In this document: piece by piece, positions 39,845 to 49,319 of the stretch | Layout of the letters: each line of letters begins with the position of its first letter | Numbering within the stretch: position 1 is the stretch's first letter | NCBI RefSeq assembly: GCF_002551815.1 | Contig: NZ_NVPR01000038.1 | Location: forward strand, 49,650 to 113,649 | Reading direction: 5' to 3' | DNA from: Bacillus sp. AFS098217 | GTDB taxonomy: Bacteria; Bacillota; Bacilli; Bacillales; Bacillaceae_G | Length of the DNA stretch: 64,000 bases | Translations under genes and position numbers: made by a program | The notes under the pieces: generated by a model | The model's input: the letters and a program-made list of their open reading frames with translations, nothing else | Database searches by the model: none | What the model was told of the DNA's origin: nothing

Positions 39845-41372
39845 CATTCCTCCGTTCTCCCATACCAAAGAGCAATTGTAACTCTGTTTCCCAATTATAG
39901 TCGAAAACCGATTGTCTTGCTCGTCTTTTTTTATACTCTTCTTTTGTAATGCCGCAGTAATCACAACAGTTTTTCAGCTCGCCTTCCTTTCTATAGCCAA
40001 ATTGATGTAATAACTGTTCTCGCTTACACCCTTGACACTGCAGCCACGATTTCATATTTTCTAATTGCCTGTATTTATTGTGAAGACGTCTATCCGCTTC
40101 TAATATTAACTTTTGTATACTTTCATCTGACAAGCACTCTAGCATGAACTTTCTCTGTTGTATGATTTTCATCTTTTCTAAATGATAACGTACGAAACGC
40201 CAGTGTTGCTCATTAAATCTTGCTGCATTATAACAAATTTCTTCTACATCTTCTATTGGTAATACTTTCGTTTGAAACATTCTTTCTTGTAATAGAGAAA
40301 ATAAAAATTGAATTTGTTGTTTATTTGGCAATTCATCTTCAATAATAGAGATTGGCAAATCATGATCCAGTGGACTACATAGTAAAATGGCAATACTTGC
40401 TTCTCCATCTCTCCCTGCTCTACCGATTTCTTGTAAATAGGAGGCTATATTGGTGGGATAATGGAAATGGATAATATACCTCGTATTTGGCTTATTTACC
40501 CCCATTCCAAAAGCACTTGTACATATAACAAGTTGCAACTGATCATTCATAAATTGTTGCTGGATTAACATTCGCTCTTCATGCTCCATTCCACCATGAT
40601 AAAAAGCGACATCTGTTATACCTTTACTCCGTAGATATTCTGTTAAACGCTCCGTCCAAGCTCTACTAGAGCAATAAATAATTCCTGGCCCTTGTAAGTA
40701 CGTAACGTGTGAGAGAAGCATTTCTTTTTTTTCTTCTATTGTTTGTACAAATTGTACTTCCATTGCAATATTTGGACGATCAATTGAATATACATGTTCA
40801 GCTGCATTGGTAAGCTTTAAACTCTCTACAATATCTTGCAATACTTCCTTTGTTGCTGTAGCTGTTAGTGCCAATACAGGTGGATGACCAATACTTACAA
40901 TAACTTGATCTAACTTTTTATAGTCCGTCCGAAAATCATATCCCCATTGTGAAATACAATGTGCTTCATCTACAACAAACAAGGAAATATGAATCTTTTT
41001 TAATTCCTTTACCAGCAATTCAGATTGCAACATTTCAGGTGAAACAAAGACAAATTTATACGATGCTAAATTTTTAATCGCTTTCCTTTTCTCACTTAAT
41101 GTCCGAAAACTATTAAACGCAATTACACGATTTTTCGCGACATATTTAAGCTGTGTAACCTGATCTTCCATTAAAGATAATAAAGGGGATACAACCAGCA
41201 CTGTCCCCTCTTGCATTAGACCTGGAAGTTGATAACACATAGATTTCCCTCTCCCAGTCGGAAGCATTGCTACAACATCTTTCCCCTGTAGCAAATCTGT
41301 AATAACACCTTTCTGTCCTTGACGAAATTCAGTATATCCAAACCACTTATTCAAATGCTCTTCAAGTCTCAT
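39825..41372 (-). CDS. recQ: RecQ-family ATP-dependent DNA helicase (short form)
   Basis: A 515-residue 3'-5' helicase of the RecQ type. Walker A LPTGRGKSMCYQLP (near 37-50), the DEAH box VVDEAHCISQWG, and the C-terminal zinc-binding cysteines in CQGCKREQL and NCCDYCG are visible. No HRDC domain follows, unlike full-length RecQ, so it matches the short Bacillus paralogue encoded beside ypbB. The ATG overlaps the ypbB end by 11 bases, indicating coupled translation. Confidence 0.93.
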   Translation of the reverse strand: MRLEEHLNKWFGYTEFRQGQKGVITDLLQGKDVVAMLPTGRGKSMCYQLPGLMQEGTVLVVSPLLSLMEDQVTQLKYVAKNRVIAFNSFRTLSEKRKAIKNLASYKFVFVSPEMLQSELLVKELKKIHISLFVVDEAHCISQWGYDFRTDYKKLDQVIVSIGHPPVLALTATATKEVLQDIVESLKLTNAAEHVYSIDRPNIAMEVQFVQTIEEKKEMLLSHVTYLQGPGIIYCSSRAWTERLTEYLRSKGITDVAFYHGGMEHEERMLIQQQFMNDQLQLVICTSAFGMGVNKPNTRYIIHFHYPTNIASYLQEIGRAGRDGEASIAILLCSPLDHDLPISIIEDELPNKQQIQFLFSLLQERMFQTKVLPIEDVEEICYNAARFNEQHWRFVRYHLEKMKIIQQRKFMLECLSDESIQKLILEADRRLHNKYRQLENMKSWLQCQGCKREQLLHQFGYRKEGELKNCCDYCGITKEEYKKRRARQSVFDYNWETELQLLFGMGERRNDEHSKA

Positions 41373-42423
41373 TTGTACCCTCCATCTGCGCTAACACAAG
41401 ACGGACCTCAAAATAAGAAATTCCTTCTCCTACCGCTTGCTTTAACACACGTAACTTGCGTGTTTGTAATGTTTCAATAACTTTTTTCACTTGCTCTATC
41501 TTATTCTTTTCTACAAACATCTCAATAGAAAAATCTCGTTCTCTTAACGCTATTTCAACAAAATGATCTTCTATCGTTGCGGGCTTTAAATTTCTAATTG
41601 TTGCAATTTCTTCTAAAGAACGGCCTTGTTTCCAAAGTTGATACGTCTTCCTCGTTGACAAACTGAATAAATCTGCTCTTTCATTCGGATAGGAAATAAT
41701 TTTTGTCAATAAAGGAAACTCTTTTTCCTTTTTACGAACGGATTGAATAAAGAAATGAATCGTGCCCCAAAATAATAGATGTACGCGGAACACATCTTGT
41801 TTTGTAATTTCTGCAAGTTGTTGCAATGTATATCCAATTCGTTCATACCCAGTTAAGCGATAGGTCAGGATTGTTGCTTCTACTGGATCAACTTCTTTTA
41901 ATAGTCGATGCATTTCTTCCCACAGTCCTGTTGCAAGTTCACTCCTTACGTATGGTAACCCAATGAGAAATTCCTTAACCCACATCGTTACCTCTGTATC
42001 TTGTTGAATCGGAATGAATCTTGTATTTTGCTGTTGTAAGTTCGACACCGTTTGAATGATTAATGAGAGCTTCTTCCAAAAAGCTTCACCAAGAGCACCA
42101 TAATGTAAACCGTGTAAATGCTGCGGAAAGGACAATGCTTTTTCCCAACCATTTAATTGCTTCTCTCCAGCACTTGTTAATACATATGTATTTTCATGCA
42201 CAATTTCAATCCATTCTGCATTTAAAATACACGCAATTTCCTGATTATAATCGTACCTTGTTAATGCTTTATATATTCCAAAAAGAAAAGAAATTTGAAA
42301 CATATTCCCATCTTGTAATGTTTGTGAAGAACGTTTTCCTTTCAATAGATAGTAAATGGAAGAAACGGTTCTTTCACCATTCAATTGTTTTAAACAATAT
42401 AACAAAGTATATTGTAACTGCAT
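41362..42423 (-). CDS. ypbB: YpbB-like helix-turn-helix protein
   Basis: A 353-residue soluble protein conserved immediately upstream of recQ in Bacillus. The N-terminal 330 residues are mostly helical, and LEEIATIRNLKPATIEDHFVEI (near 272-293) resembles the helix-turn-helix found in RecQ/UvrD C-terminal regions. That suggests YpbB and the short RecQ may together recreate a full RecQ-type activity. This is inference from order and motif. The ATG at 42423 follows AGGCGG. Confidence 0.85.
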   Translation of the reverse strand: MQLQYTLLYCLKQLNGERTVSSIYYLLKGKRSSQTLQDGNMFQISFLFGIYKALTRYDYNQEIACILNAEWIEIVHENTYVLTSAGEKQLNGWEKALSFPQHLHGLHYGALGEAFWKKLSLIIQTVSNLQQQNTRFIPIQQDTEVTMWVKEFLIGLPYVRSELATGLWEEMHRLLKEVDPVEATILTYRLTGYERIGYTLQQLAEITKQDVFRVHLLFWGTIHFFIQSVRKKEKEFPLLTKIISYPNERADLFSLSTRKTYQLWKQGRSLEEIATIRNLKPATIEDHFVEIALRERDFSIEMFVEKNKIEQVKKVIETLQTRKLRVLKQAVGEGISYFEVRLVLAQMEGTNET

Positions 42424-42979
<556 letters not shown>

Positions 42980-42995
42980 TCTTTTTATTAACTTC

Positions 42996-43032
42996 AAAAA
43001 ACCCCCCTCATCTTTATGAGGGGGATTTTTTG
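42996..43032 (+). terminator. Rho-independent terminator of fer
   Basis: A stem CCCCCTCA/TGAGGGGG with A6 before and T6 after. It is symmetrical enough to work in both directions. Confidence 0.9.
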
Positions 43033-43054
43033 TTATTTATCTAGCTTACCATTT

Positions 43055-43094
43055 AAAAGGCCATCAGCAGTATCTTTACCTCTGATGGCCAAAA
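43055..43094 (-). terminator. Rho-independent terminator downstream of ribU
   Basis: GGCCATCAG pairs with CTGATGGCC across a 14-base loop, then TTTT on the minus strand. Confidence 0.75.
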
Positions 43095-43097
43095 TTT

Positions 43098-43676
43098 CTA
43101 TGCGTTTTTCATTTTTGCAAATACCCATACTTTTAAGCGTGAAAACAGTGCTACAAATACGACCGTTACAACAATTCCTTTAATTAGATTAAATGGCAAT
43201 ATCGCTGTTACAATTGTTTGTCGCATAGCACCGCTAGACATAGCTGGTGAATTTAAAAACCAAGTGTAAGCCGGTAAAATGATGAAGTAATTTAATACAC
43301 TCATAATGACTGCCATAGTAATTGTCCCTAACATCAACCCTGTTGTTAAACTTTTGACTGTGCGATGCTTCCGAAATAGGAAAGCTGCTGGACCAATAAA
43401 TAGACACCCTGCAATAAAATTTGCTATTTCTCCAACAGGAACTCCCGTTAAGCTACCTTGAATCCCATAGTGAAGAATATTTTTTATCGCTTCTACAACC
43501 ACCCCTGCAACCGGGCTAAAAATAATCGCTGCAATTAAAGCTGGTACATCACTAAAGTCAATTTTTAAGAACGGTGGAAGCCCTGGAAATGGGAAATCCA
43601 ACATCATAAGCAGGTACGCAATACTACTTAGCATCGCTACACTCACCATTTGTACTACACTGTTTTTTTGTTTCAT
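43098..43676 (-). CDS. ribU: Riboflavin ECF transporter S component
   Basis: Substrate-binding membrane subunit of the energy-coupling-factor riboflavin importer; it relies on shared EcfA/A'/T subunits encoded elsewhere. The 192-residue protein has six hydrophobic helices, with the RibU-like N-terminal ALxxxAxxLMxLxFPxPxxPxFLKIDFSD pattern visible as YLLMMLDFPFPGLPPFLKID. The start is the ATG at 43676 (MKQKNSVVQ) after GGAGAG. Control by the FMN riboswitch upstream confirms riboflavin as substrate. Confidence 0.94.
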   Translation of the reverse strand: MKQKNSVVQMVSVAMLSSIAYLLMMLDFPFPGLPPFLKIDFSDVPALIAAIIFSPVAGVVVEAIKNILHYGIQGSLTGVPVGEIANFIAGCLFIGPAAFLFRKHRTVKSLTTGLMLGTITMAVIMSVLNYFIILPAYTWFLNSPAMSSGAMRQTIVTAILPFNLIKGIVVTVVFVALFSRLKVWVFAKMKNA

Positions 43677-43751
43677 CCTTCTCTCTCCTTTTCCATCGAT
43701 CATCTCATGGAAAGTGGAAAGGTTCTGCTATGCCTATTTTTTCATATCATG

Positions 43752-43780
43752 AAAAAACCCTTTGTGTTTTACACAAAGGG
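43752..43780 (-). terminator. Riboswitch-controlled terminator upstream of ribU
   Basis: CCCTTTGTGT pairs with ACACAAAGGG around a short loop, followed by TTTTTTC on the minus strand. It lies between the FMN aptamer and ribU and is the expected expression platform. Confidence 0.85.
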
Positions 43781-43841
43781 AGAATTTTCAGGCACATCAA
43801 ATAGACGTTCAAACACTTATCTTTTTTGAACGCTTGAACCT

Positions 43842-43976
43842 CCATCTTCTCCCATCCAGACTATACTGTCGGCTTTGGAATCACACCAAATCCTGCCTTA
43901 ACGGCTCGCGGGCTTAGAACGAAAAATAATTATTCATCACCGCCGGTCGGGATTTTCACCCTGCCCCGAAGATAGA
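43842..43976 (-). promoter_or_regulatory. FMN riboswitch (RFN element)
   Basis: The minus strand contains the conserved RFN segments in order: CTTCGGGGCAGGGTG, AAATCCCGACCGGCGGTGA, AGCCCGCGAGC, GGCAGGATTTGGTG and CCGACAGTATAGTCTGGATG. When FMN binds, transcription should stop at the terminator at 43752-43780. This represses ribU when flavin is plentiful. Confidence 0.95.
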
Positions 43977-43998
43977 CCGATATTCTATTTTCTCTCCT

Positions 43999-44027
43999 AT
44001 TATACACCAATATAATACAGTTGTGAA
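43999..44027 (-). promoter_or_regulatory. Predicted promoter of the ribU riboswitch transcript
   Basis: Minus-strand TTCACA (44027-44022) and a perfect TATAAT (44004-43999) with a 17-base spacer, about 20 bases ahead of the aptamer. Confidence 0.7.
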
Positions 44028-44230
44028 CAAAAAAGATTGTAACTTATTAAAAATAAGTTATTTACTCCCCTTATTCTCAACAAAAAATTTCGTCCAACTA
44101 TTTTACAATACAACCTATATTTTTTATCATTCGGCTTTTTCCTACTCAATTCCCTAGTCATTCGTACAGAAAAGTGATAAGATGTTGAATTGTTAAGATA
44201 AGAGCATTTTCTTAATATGGAGGAAATGTC

Positions 44231-44914
44231 ATGAAGAAAGAGAAAAGACACTCTATTCGAGAAACGATGAAAAAAAACTTACGAAAAGAATACTTTTATT
44301 TAAAAAAAGAATTACTTTTCTACTGTCCAATTGATTTAGGCACATTTTCAAGCGAAACATACTATGCTACTTTTGATAAAGAAGGCATAAGCATTTATCA
44401 GTATGATAAGCAAACAGAAAGTAAACTGAAGTTATGTGAGCGTCACACATGGAAAAGTTGGGAAAAAGTGAAGGTCGATCACTATTTAACAACTTCACAA
44501 TTCGTTTTCCAAGGGAAACGCAACTGGATTCTATCTCTTTTTCATAAAGGAAAAGAAGCTCAAAAGATAATAGAGGAACACACATCTCTACAAACTGAGG
44601 TTGTTTCCCGGTCCTTTTTTAAAAAGCTTCCAGGTTTTCGTTCTAATACAACATTAAACAAATACATTGGCAGCATTTGTTATACCGCACTTATCGCATT
44701 TTTATTAAAATGGTTCCTTCCATTTCAAGTACAAGTTGCCTTGTATTCTTTTTCTATCGGTTGTATGCTCCTTGGCCTATTATGTTTCACGATCGGCTTA
44801 ATCGAACCAACCATTGTATTATTTCGAACGAAAGAAAAAACGAGAGCAAAAGTCTTTTACTATTATAGCTATTTAGCTATTTCTGGATTTATATGTGTCT
44901 TTATTTTTTGGTAA
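44231..44914 (+). CDS. Membrane protein of unknown function
   Basis: A 227-residue protein starting at an ATG after ATGGAGGAA. The first 135 residues are soluble, very basic and beta-rich (ATFDKEGISIYQYDK, TSQFVFQGKRNWILSLF), loosely like a PH-type domain. Three or four hydrophobic helices follow (about 145-165, 168-190 and 208-226). No family could be named with confidence. It is divergent from ribU and convergent with the M23 peptidase gene. Confidence 0.65.
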   Translation: MKKEKRHSIRETMKKNLRKEYFYLKKELLFYCPIDLGTFSSETYYATFDKEGISIYQYDKQTESKLKLCERHTWKSWEKVKVDHYLTTSQFVFQGKRNWILSLFHKGKEAQKIIEEHTSLQTEVVSRSFFKKLPGFRSNTTLNKYIGSICYTALIAFLLKWFLPFQVQVALYSFSIGCMLLGLLCFTIGLIEPTIVLFRTKEKTRAKVFYYYSYLAISGFICVFIFW

Positions 44915-44945
44915 AACAAGAGCTAGTTCGACTAGCTCTTGTTTT
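44913..44945. terminator. Bidirectional terminator
   Basis: A near-perfect hairpin with the arm AAAACAAGAGCTAGT and a TTCG-type loop, between two convergent genes and overlapping both ends. Confidence 0.9.
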
Positions 44946-45558
44946 AATTAATATACAATTTTTGATTTGGATAAATTTGGTCTTTCCTCAACTCATTTTT
45001 TGCTTTTATCGCATCAACTGTCGTCCCAAACTTACGTGCAATCCGAGCCAACGTATCTCCCTTTTGCACGACATATAGTGATGATGAAACTACTTGGTGT
45101 TTTTCCTCATTCAAGACAAGCAAAGGATTCATTGCATTTCTTTTCTCAATTGTCCAACGTCCATGATGGACTTCCAAGTGTAGATGCGCCCCTCGTGATT
45201 CACCTGTATTTCCTACTTCACCAATCAATTCTCCTCTTGCAATACGAGTCCCTTGAGTTACATATCTCTTATTTAGGTGAGCATAAACAGCTTCATATTC
45301 TCCATGCTTAATAAAAACAACATGTCCATAACTATTTGAAAAATAAGATTTCGTTACCACACCACCTTGAATAGCCGCAACTGGTGTTCCAATTGGGGCT
45401 GCTATATCAATTCCATAGTGTTTTCCATGCCTTGTTCCAAAATAATCACTAATTCTTCCATCAACAGGCCATGTCCACTGTTTGTCCTCAGCGTAAACAT
45501 GTAATTGAGATACAAATAACAATCCCAGCATCATTACGCTAACTTTTAAAGCTTTCAT
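44944..45558 (-). CDS. Secreted M23 peptidase with C-terminal LysM domain
   Basis: A 204-residue protein with an N-terminal signal peptide (cut probable after VYA). The M23 lysostaphin-like domain has zinc ligands in GKHYGIDIAAP (His and Asp) and GAHLHLEVHHG (HxH). A LysM repeat follows at the C-terminus (YVVQKGDTLARIARKF). It probably cleaves peptide cross-bridges in the wall, perhaps in growth or sporulation. The ATG at 45558 follows CGGAGG. It resembles SpoIIQ/LytH-type proteins, but no specific orthologue is claimed. Confidence 0.88.
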   Translation of the reverse strand: MKALKVSVMMLGLLFVSQLHVYAEDKQWTWPVDGRISDYFGTRHGKHYGIDIAAPIGTPVAAIQGGVVTKSYFSNSYGHVVFIKHGEYEAVYAHLNKRYVTQGTRIARGELIGEVGNTGESRGAHLHLEVHHGRWTIEKRNAMNPLLVLNEEKHQVVSSSLYVVQKGDTLARIARKFGTTVDAIKAKNELRKDQIYPNQKLYIN

Positions 45559-45623
45559 ATATATCCTCCGTTTTCTAATAACCGTCATACTTTCTCTATT
45601 GTGGTATAATACGAAAAAAAGTA

Positions 45624-45658
45624 TACAAAAAAAGAAAGTGGCTCATTCCACTTTCTTC
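45624..45658 (-). terminator. Rho-independent terminator of the adenosyltransferase gene
   Basis: AAGAAAGTGG pairs with CCACTTTCTT, followed by a T run on the minus strand. It overlaps the stop of the upstream gene. Confidence 0.8.
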
Positions 45659-46224
45659 TCTTCTTTATCACGAAACACGATTGCACTTCGATTATATTCA
45701 ACATCTTTTATTTGTAGACGTGTATTAATCACCCTAGCAATTGCAAATAAATAATCGGATAATCGATTCATATATCGCAAGACCATTTCATTCATTTCTT
45801 CTTGTTTCCCTAATGATACAATGTTCCGCTCAGCTCTTCTTGTTACTGTACGAGCAATATGAATCACTGCAGACGCCCCGCTCCCTCCAGGTAAAATAAA
45901 ACGTTCTAACGGAGGAGCTTCCTCTATGTAATGATCAATTCGTTCTTCTAAATATATAACCATCTCTTCTTTTACTTTATAAGGTATCTTTTTCTCTACA
46001 ATCGCTAAATCTCCGCCACAATCAAACAATTCATGCTGAATATTTTCAAGTTCACTATAAATGTCTTTAAATTGCCCGTTCTGCAGCATAGTCATCGCAT
46101 ATCCAATATGAGAATTCACCTCATCAATCGTACCGTATGCTTCAACACGAATATGATCCTTATCAACCCGCCTTCCAATTACACTCGTTTGTCCTTTATC
46201 TCCGGTTTTTGTATATAATTTCAA
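45643..46224 (-). CDS. yvqK: ATP:cob(I)alamin adenosyltransferase, PduO type (YvqK)
   Basis: Makes adenosylcobalamin from cob(I)alamin and ATP. The 193-residue protein carries the PduO N-terminal KLYTKTGDKGQTS and the signature GGSGASAVIHIARTVTRRAERN (near 122-143), followed by YMNRLSDYLF. The start is a TTG at 46224 after AGAGGTG. It stands alone. A B12-related regulator gene lies about 8 kb away, but there is no direct evidence of a link. Confidence 0.93.
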   Translation of the reverse strand: MKLYTKTGDKGQTSVIGRRVDKDHIRVEAYGTIDEVNSHIGYAMTMLQNGQFKDIYSELENIQHELFDCGGDLAIVEKKIPYKVKEEMVIYLEERIDHYIEEAPPLERFILPGGSGASAVIHIARTVTRRAERNIVSLGKQEEMNEMVLRYMNRLSDYLFAIARVINTRLQIKDVEYNRSAIVFRDKEEKKVE

Positions 46225-46342
46225 CTTATTCTCACACCTCTCTTTTTCGTTTCTATCGATTCACTCATTATTACATCTAAATCGCCTAAATTTCACTTGA
46301 TTCAATCAAAAACAACTCTCCTCAGAACCGGGAGAAAAAACA

Positions 46343-46415
46343 AAAAGTCCTACTACTCTTTATTCAATTGAGAAACTATTATAACTCAACAAGAATAAAA
46401 AACAGTAGAACTTTT
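46343..46415. repeat. Long imperfect hairpin downstream of resE
   Basis: Arms at 46343-46372 and 46385-46415 match at about 23 of 30 positions (AAAAGTCCTACT against AGTAGAACTTTT, TTTATTC against GAATAAA, TTGAG against CTCAA) around a 12-base loop. T runs flank it on the minus strand, so it may terminate resE. Its length and imperfect symmetry are also compatible with a small mobile repeat. Confidence 0.6.
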
Positions 46416-46459
46416 GTATCTGTTAATCATGTACAACGATCTATAATTGACATGAAGGT

Positions 46460-48235
46460 TTAAAGCACTTGATCTGGTAAATATACAGAGAATGTCGTTC
46501 CTTTGCCAACAACACTTGATACAGAAATTTTCCCATCATGACCTTGCACAATATTTTTTGCAATTGCAAGGCCTAGACCAGTACCACCTGTTTTCCCGCG
46601 TGTTCTTGCTTTATCAGCTTTATAGAAGCGATCAAACAGAAATGGAATATCTTCCTCAGGAATACCGGCCCCTGAATCTTGCACTTCAAATACAAGTCCA
46701 TTATTTTTCGTATCAATTGCGAGCGTAACACGCCCACCTGCACTTGTATGGCGGATTGCATTATCAATTAAATTTGTCAGTACTTGTTCCATACGATCCG
46801 GATCAAACGGATGTTGTTCGATTGGATGGCGAAAATCCACTGTCAACTGCACTTCTTTATCCTTTGCAATCCCTTGGAATTTACGACCAATTTTCTCGAC
46901 AAATGGATGAATATCCACTTCTGATATATGCAATTCCACATGACCACTTTCCATGCGAGCTAAATCTAACAGTTCATTTACAAGACGTCCTAAACGAACA
47001 GACTCGTCATAAATGATTTGTACAAATTCATTTATTTCTTCTTTTGTTTGAACAATGTCATCTAAAATTGCTTCACTATATCCTTGAAGCATAACCATTG
47101 GTGTACGCAGTTCATGTGATACATTGGCAATGAAGTCTTTACGCATTTTCTCAAGACGGCGTTCTTCTGTCATATCTCGAAGAACTGCCACAGCACCACG
47201 AATTTTTGTTTGATTATAAAGAGGTGTCATCAGCACAACATAGTTACCCTTTTGAAGATTAATCTCAATAACTTGCTGTTGTTCGCTTTCTACTACAAGA
47301 TGGAATAATTCAACAAGCTCAGGTGGTAAATTCCTTCTTAACTCTAATTCCTTTTCCTCTTGCCAAACTTGTAAAAAGTGTTCTGCTGGTGGATTAATAA
47401 CAACAACTTCACACTCTTGATTTAAAGTAACAACACCGTCTGCCATACTACTTAAAATACTAGACAACTGTTCTTTTTCTTGTTGCAGTGCGTTCATGTT
47501 AAACTTCAATTGTTTTCCCATCTGATTTAACGCCGTTGCTAGCTCCCCAATCTCATCCTGCGAAACCATAGGTGCTTTCGTATCAAATTTTCCGCGGGCT
47601 ACTTCAAAGGCAACCTCACGCATTTTACGAAGCGGCGCTGTAATGCGCGTCGATAAGAAGAATGCAAAGAACGTTGTTAAAATAATCGCAATTCCTGCTG
47701 ATAGAAAAATAAAGTCTGTTGCCTTTTCCATACCTTGTATCGGAACTTGTAACGATTCATATACAAACACTGCACTATTATTTGTTGAGTGGAGTGGTTT
47801 ACCAACAATCATAATATCATTTTCCGAATTTTGTTTCATTTTCCCATCAGAAAATTTTCTAATCTTATTTTTATTTTCTTTTTTATCTGTAAAAACAGCT
47901 GCTAATTCTTTATCTTTTTTTAAATCATCTATTGTAAGAGTTACCAATCCTTCTTGTTTCGGAGAAGAAGAAAATTCCTTACCATCTTTCACAATAATAA
48001 TGCGTGAGAGTGGGTCAGCGAACTTATATGCAATATTCTCAATTGTCTCTACATTCGCTCCCTCTTCAATAAGTTCTGTAACGCTTGTTGCCACTTTCGT
48101 GAGCCTTGCTTCACTCATATCTACATAGTACGTTCTAAAAAACTGGGAAAGTAAAATAGCAACAAAGCCAAGAACAAATGAAACAAGAAGTAATATGGTC
48201 ATCCATAACTTCCCTACTACACTTCTCCAAAGCAT
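46460..48235 (-). CDS. resE: Sensor histidine kinase ResE
   Basis: Redox/oxygen sensor kinase that phosphorylates ResD. The 591-residue protein has helices near 10-32 and 170-190 flanking an extracellular loop, a HAMP domain (about 190-245), a PAS domain (about 250-355), the phosphoacceptor histidine in FIANVSHELRTP (near 371), and the ATPase boxes NLIDNAIRHT and DSGAGIPEED. Its ATG overlaps the resD stop by one base (TGATG). Confidence 0.97.
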   Translation of the reverse strand: MLWRSVVGKLWMTILLLVSFVLGFVAILLSQFFRTYYVDMSEARLTKVATSVTELIEEGANVETIENIAYKFADPLSRIIIVKDGKEFSSSPKQEGLVTLTIDDLKKDKELAAVFTDKKENKNKIRKFSDGKMKQNSENDIMIVGKPLHSTNNSAVFVYESLQVPIQGMEKATDFIFLSAGIAIILTTFFAFFLSTRITAPLRKMREVAFEVARGKFDTKAPMVSQDEIGELATALNQMGKQLKFNMNALQQEKEQLSSILSSMADGVVTLNQECEVVVINPPAEHFLQVWQEEKELELRRNLPPELVELFHLVVESEQQQVIEINLQKGNYVVLMTPLYNQTKIRGAVAVLRDMTEERRLEKMRKDFIANVSHELRTPMVMLQGYSEAILDDIVQTKEEINEFVQIIYDESVRLGRLVNELLDLARMESGHVELHISEVDIHPFVEKIGRKFQGIAKDKEVQLTVDFRHPIEQHPFDPDRMEQVLTNLIDNAIRHTSAGGRVTLAIDTKNNGLVFEVQDSGAGIPEEDIPFLFDRFYKADKARTRGKTGGTGLGLAIAKNIVQGHDGKISVSSVVGKGTTFSVYLPDQVL

Positions 48236-48951
48236 CAGTCGTTCACAACCTCAAACTTATAACCTACCCCCCATACAGTAACAATCATCTTCGCTGCATT
48301 AGGCGATTTTTTACTTAATTTTTCACGTAAACGCTTTACATGTGTATCTACTGTACGTAAATCTCCAAAGAACTCATATTGCCATACTTCTTTTAATAAT
48401 TGCTCACGATCAAATACTTTATCTGGAGCCTTCGCTAAAAAGAGTAGCAATTCATATTCTTTCGGTGTTAGGTTTACTTCATTCCCATCCGCTGTAACAC
48501 GGTGCGCATCGTTATCAATTGTTAGATGCGGGAATACAGTTACATCTTTTGTTGTTGTATCTTGTGTAAAGAATGTTGTTGGGACAGAGCGACGTAATAC
48601 CGCTTTCACACGAAGAACGACTTCACGCGGGCTAAACGGCTTCACAATGTAGTCATCCGAACCAACTTCAAATCCTTGTACTCTATTTACTTCTTCGCCT
48701 TTTGCTGTCAGCATGATAATTGGTGTTGCTTTTTTTTCACGAATTCCCTTACAAACTTCAATCCCGTCTTTTCCAGGCATCATGATATCTAATAAAATTA
48801 AATCATAGTCATTTTGCAACGCCTTTTCTAAAGCCGTGTCACCATTGTCAGCTTCATCAATGGTGTATTGCTCTCTTTCTAAATACATTTTTAATAAGCG
48901 ACGAATACGGTCCTCATCATCTACGATTAAAATTCTTGGTTCATTCTCCAT
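48235..48951 (-). CDS. resD: Response regulator ResD
   Basis: OmpR/PhoB-type regulator of aerobic and anaerobic respiration genes. The 238-residue protein has a receiver domain with the acidic pair near residue 11, phosphoacceptor Asp54 in LILLDIMMPG and Lys in IVKPFSP. The C-terminal winged helix carries LTPKEYELLLFLA and VDTHVKRLREKL. In B. subtilis it drives resABC and cytochrome oxidase genes; here its own promoter must lie in the 370-base gap upstream. Confidence 0.97.
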   Translation of the reverse strand: MENEPRILIVDDEDRIRRLLKMYLEREQYTIDEADNGDTALEKALQNDYDLILLDIMMPGKDGIEVCKGIREKKATPIIMLTAKGEEVNRVQGFEVGSDDYIVKPFSPREVVLRVKAVLRRSVPTTFFTQDTTTKDVTVFPHLTIDNDAHRVTADGNEVNLTPKEYELLLFLAKAPDKVFDREQLLKEVWQYEFFGDLRTVDTHVKRLREKLSKKSPNAAKMIVTVWGVGYKFEVVND

Positions 48952-49223
48952 TGCTACCCGCTGCGTATCAAATTACCGCAACGGTTCACACCTACCTTTC
49001 TACAATATAATACTGTATTTATCCTTATTTCATAATAGATAGTTCCAAAGTGATAGACCCTCCACCTTAGATATTATGCTTCACAAGAATAATAAAGTCT
49101 GTTCATTTTTTTTCCAAAACTATGTATTTTTTTTGAACAGGGCATTTAGTCCTCGACATCATTTTACAAAATCAACATATACTTTGCCATGTTTTTCTCA
49201 AAAAAGAAGAAAAGTTAACAAAA
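48952..49223. other. Intergenic region upstream of resD
   Basis: About 270 bases between resD and the resABC terminator with no credible gene. A TATTAT hexamer near 49008 on the minus strand may be a -10 for resD, with only a weak -35. The rest is A/T-rich without recognised motif. Confidence 0.4.
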
Positions 49224-49259
49224 ATAAAATAGGAAAGTGACATTCACTTCCCTATTTAA
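49224..49259 (-). terminator. Rho-independent terminator of resABC
   Basis: AAATAGGGAAGTGA pairs imperfectly with TCACTTTCCTATTT around ATG, followed by TTATTTTT on the minus strand. It separates resC from resDE. Confidence 0.8.
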
Positions 49260-49319
49260 AGGAACTCTCTCCTACCTAACTCCTTTTCTTTTACCGGGCT
49301 TTGAGGCGCGATAAATATC

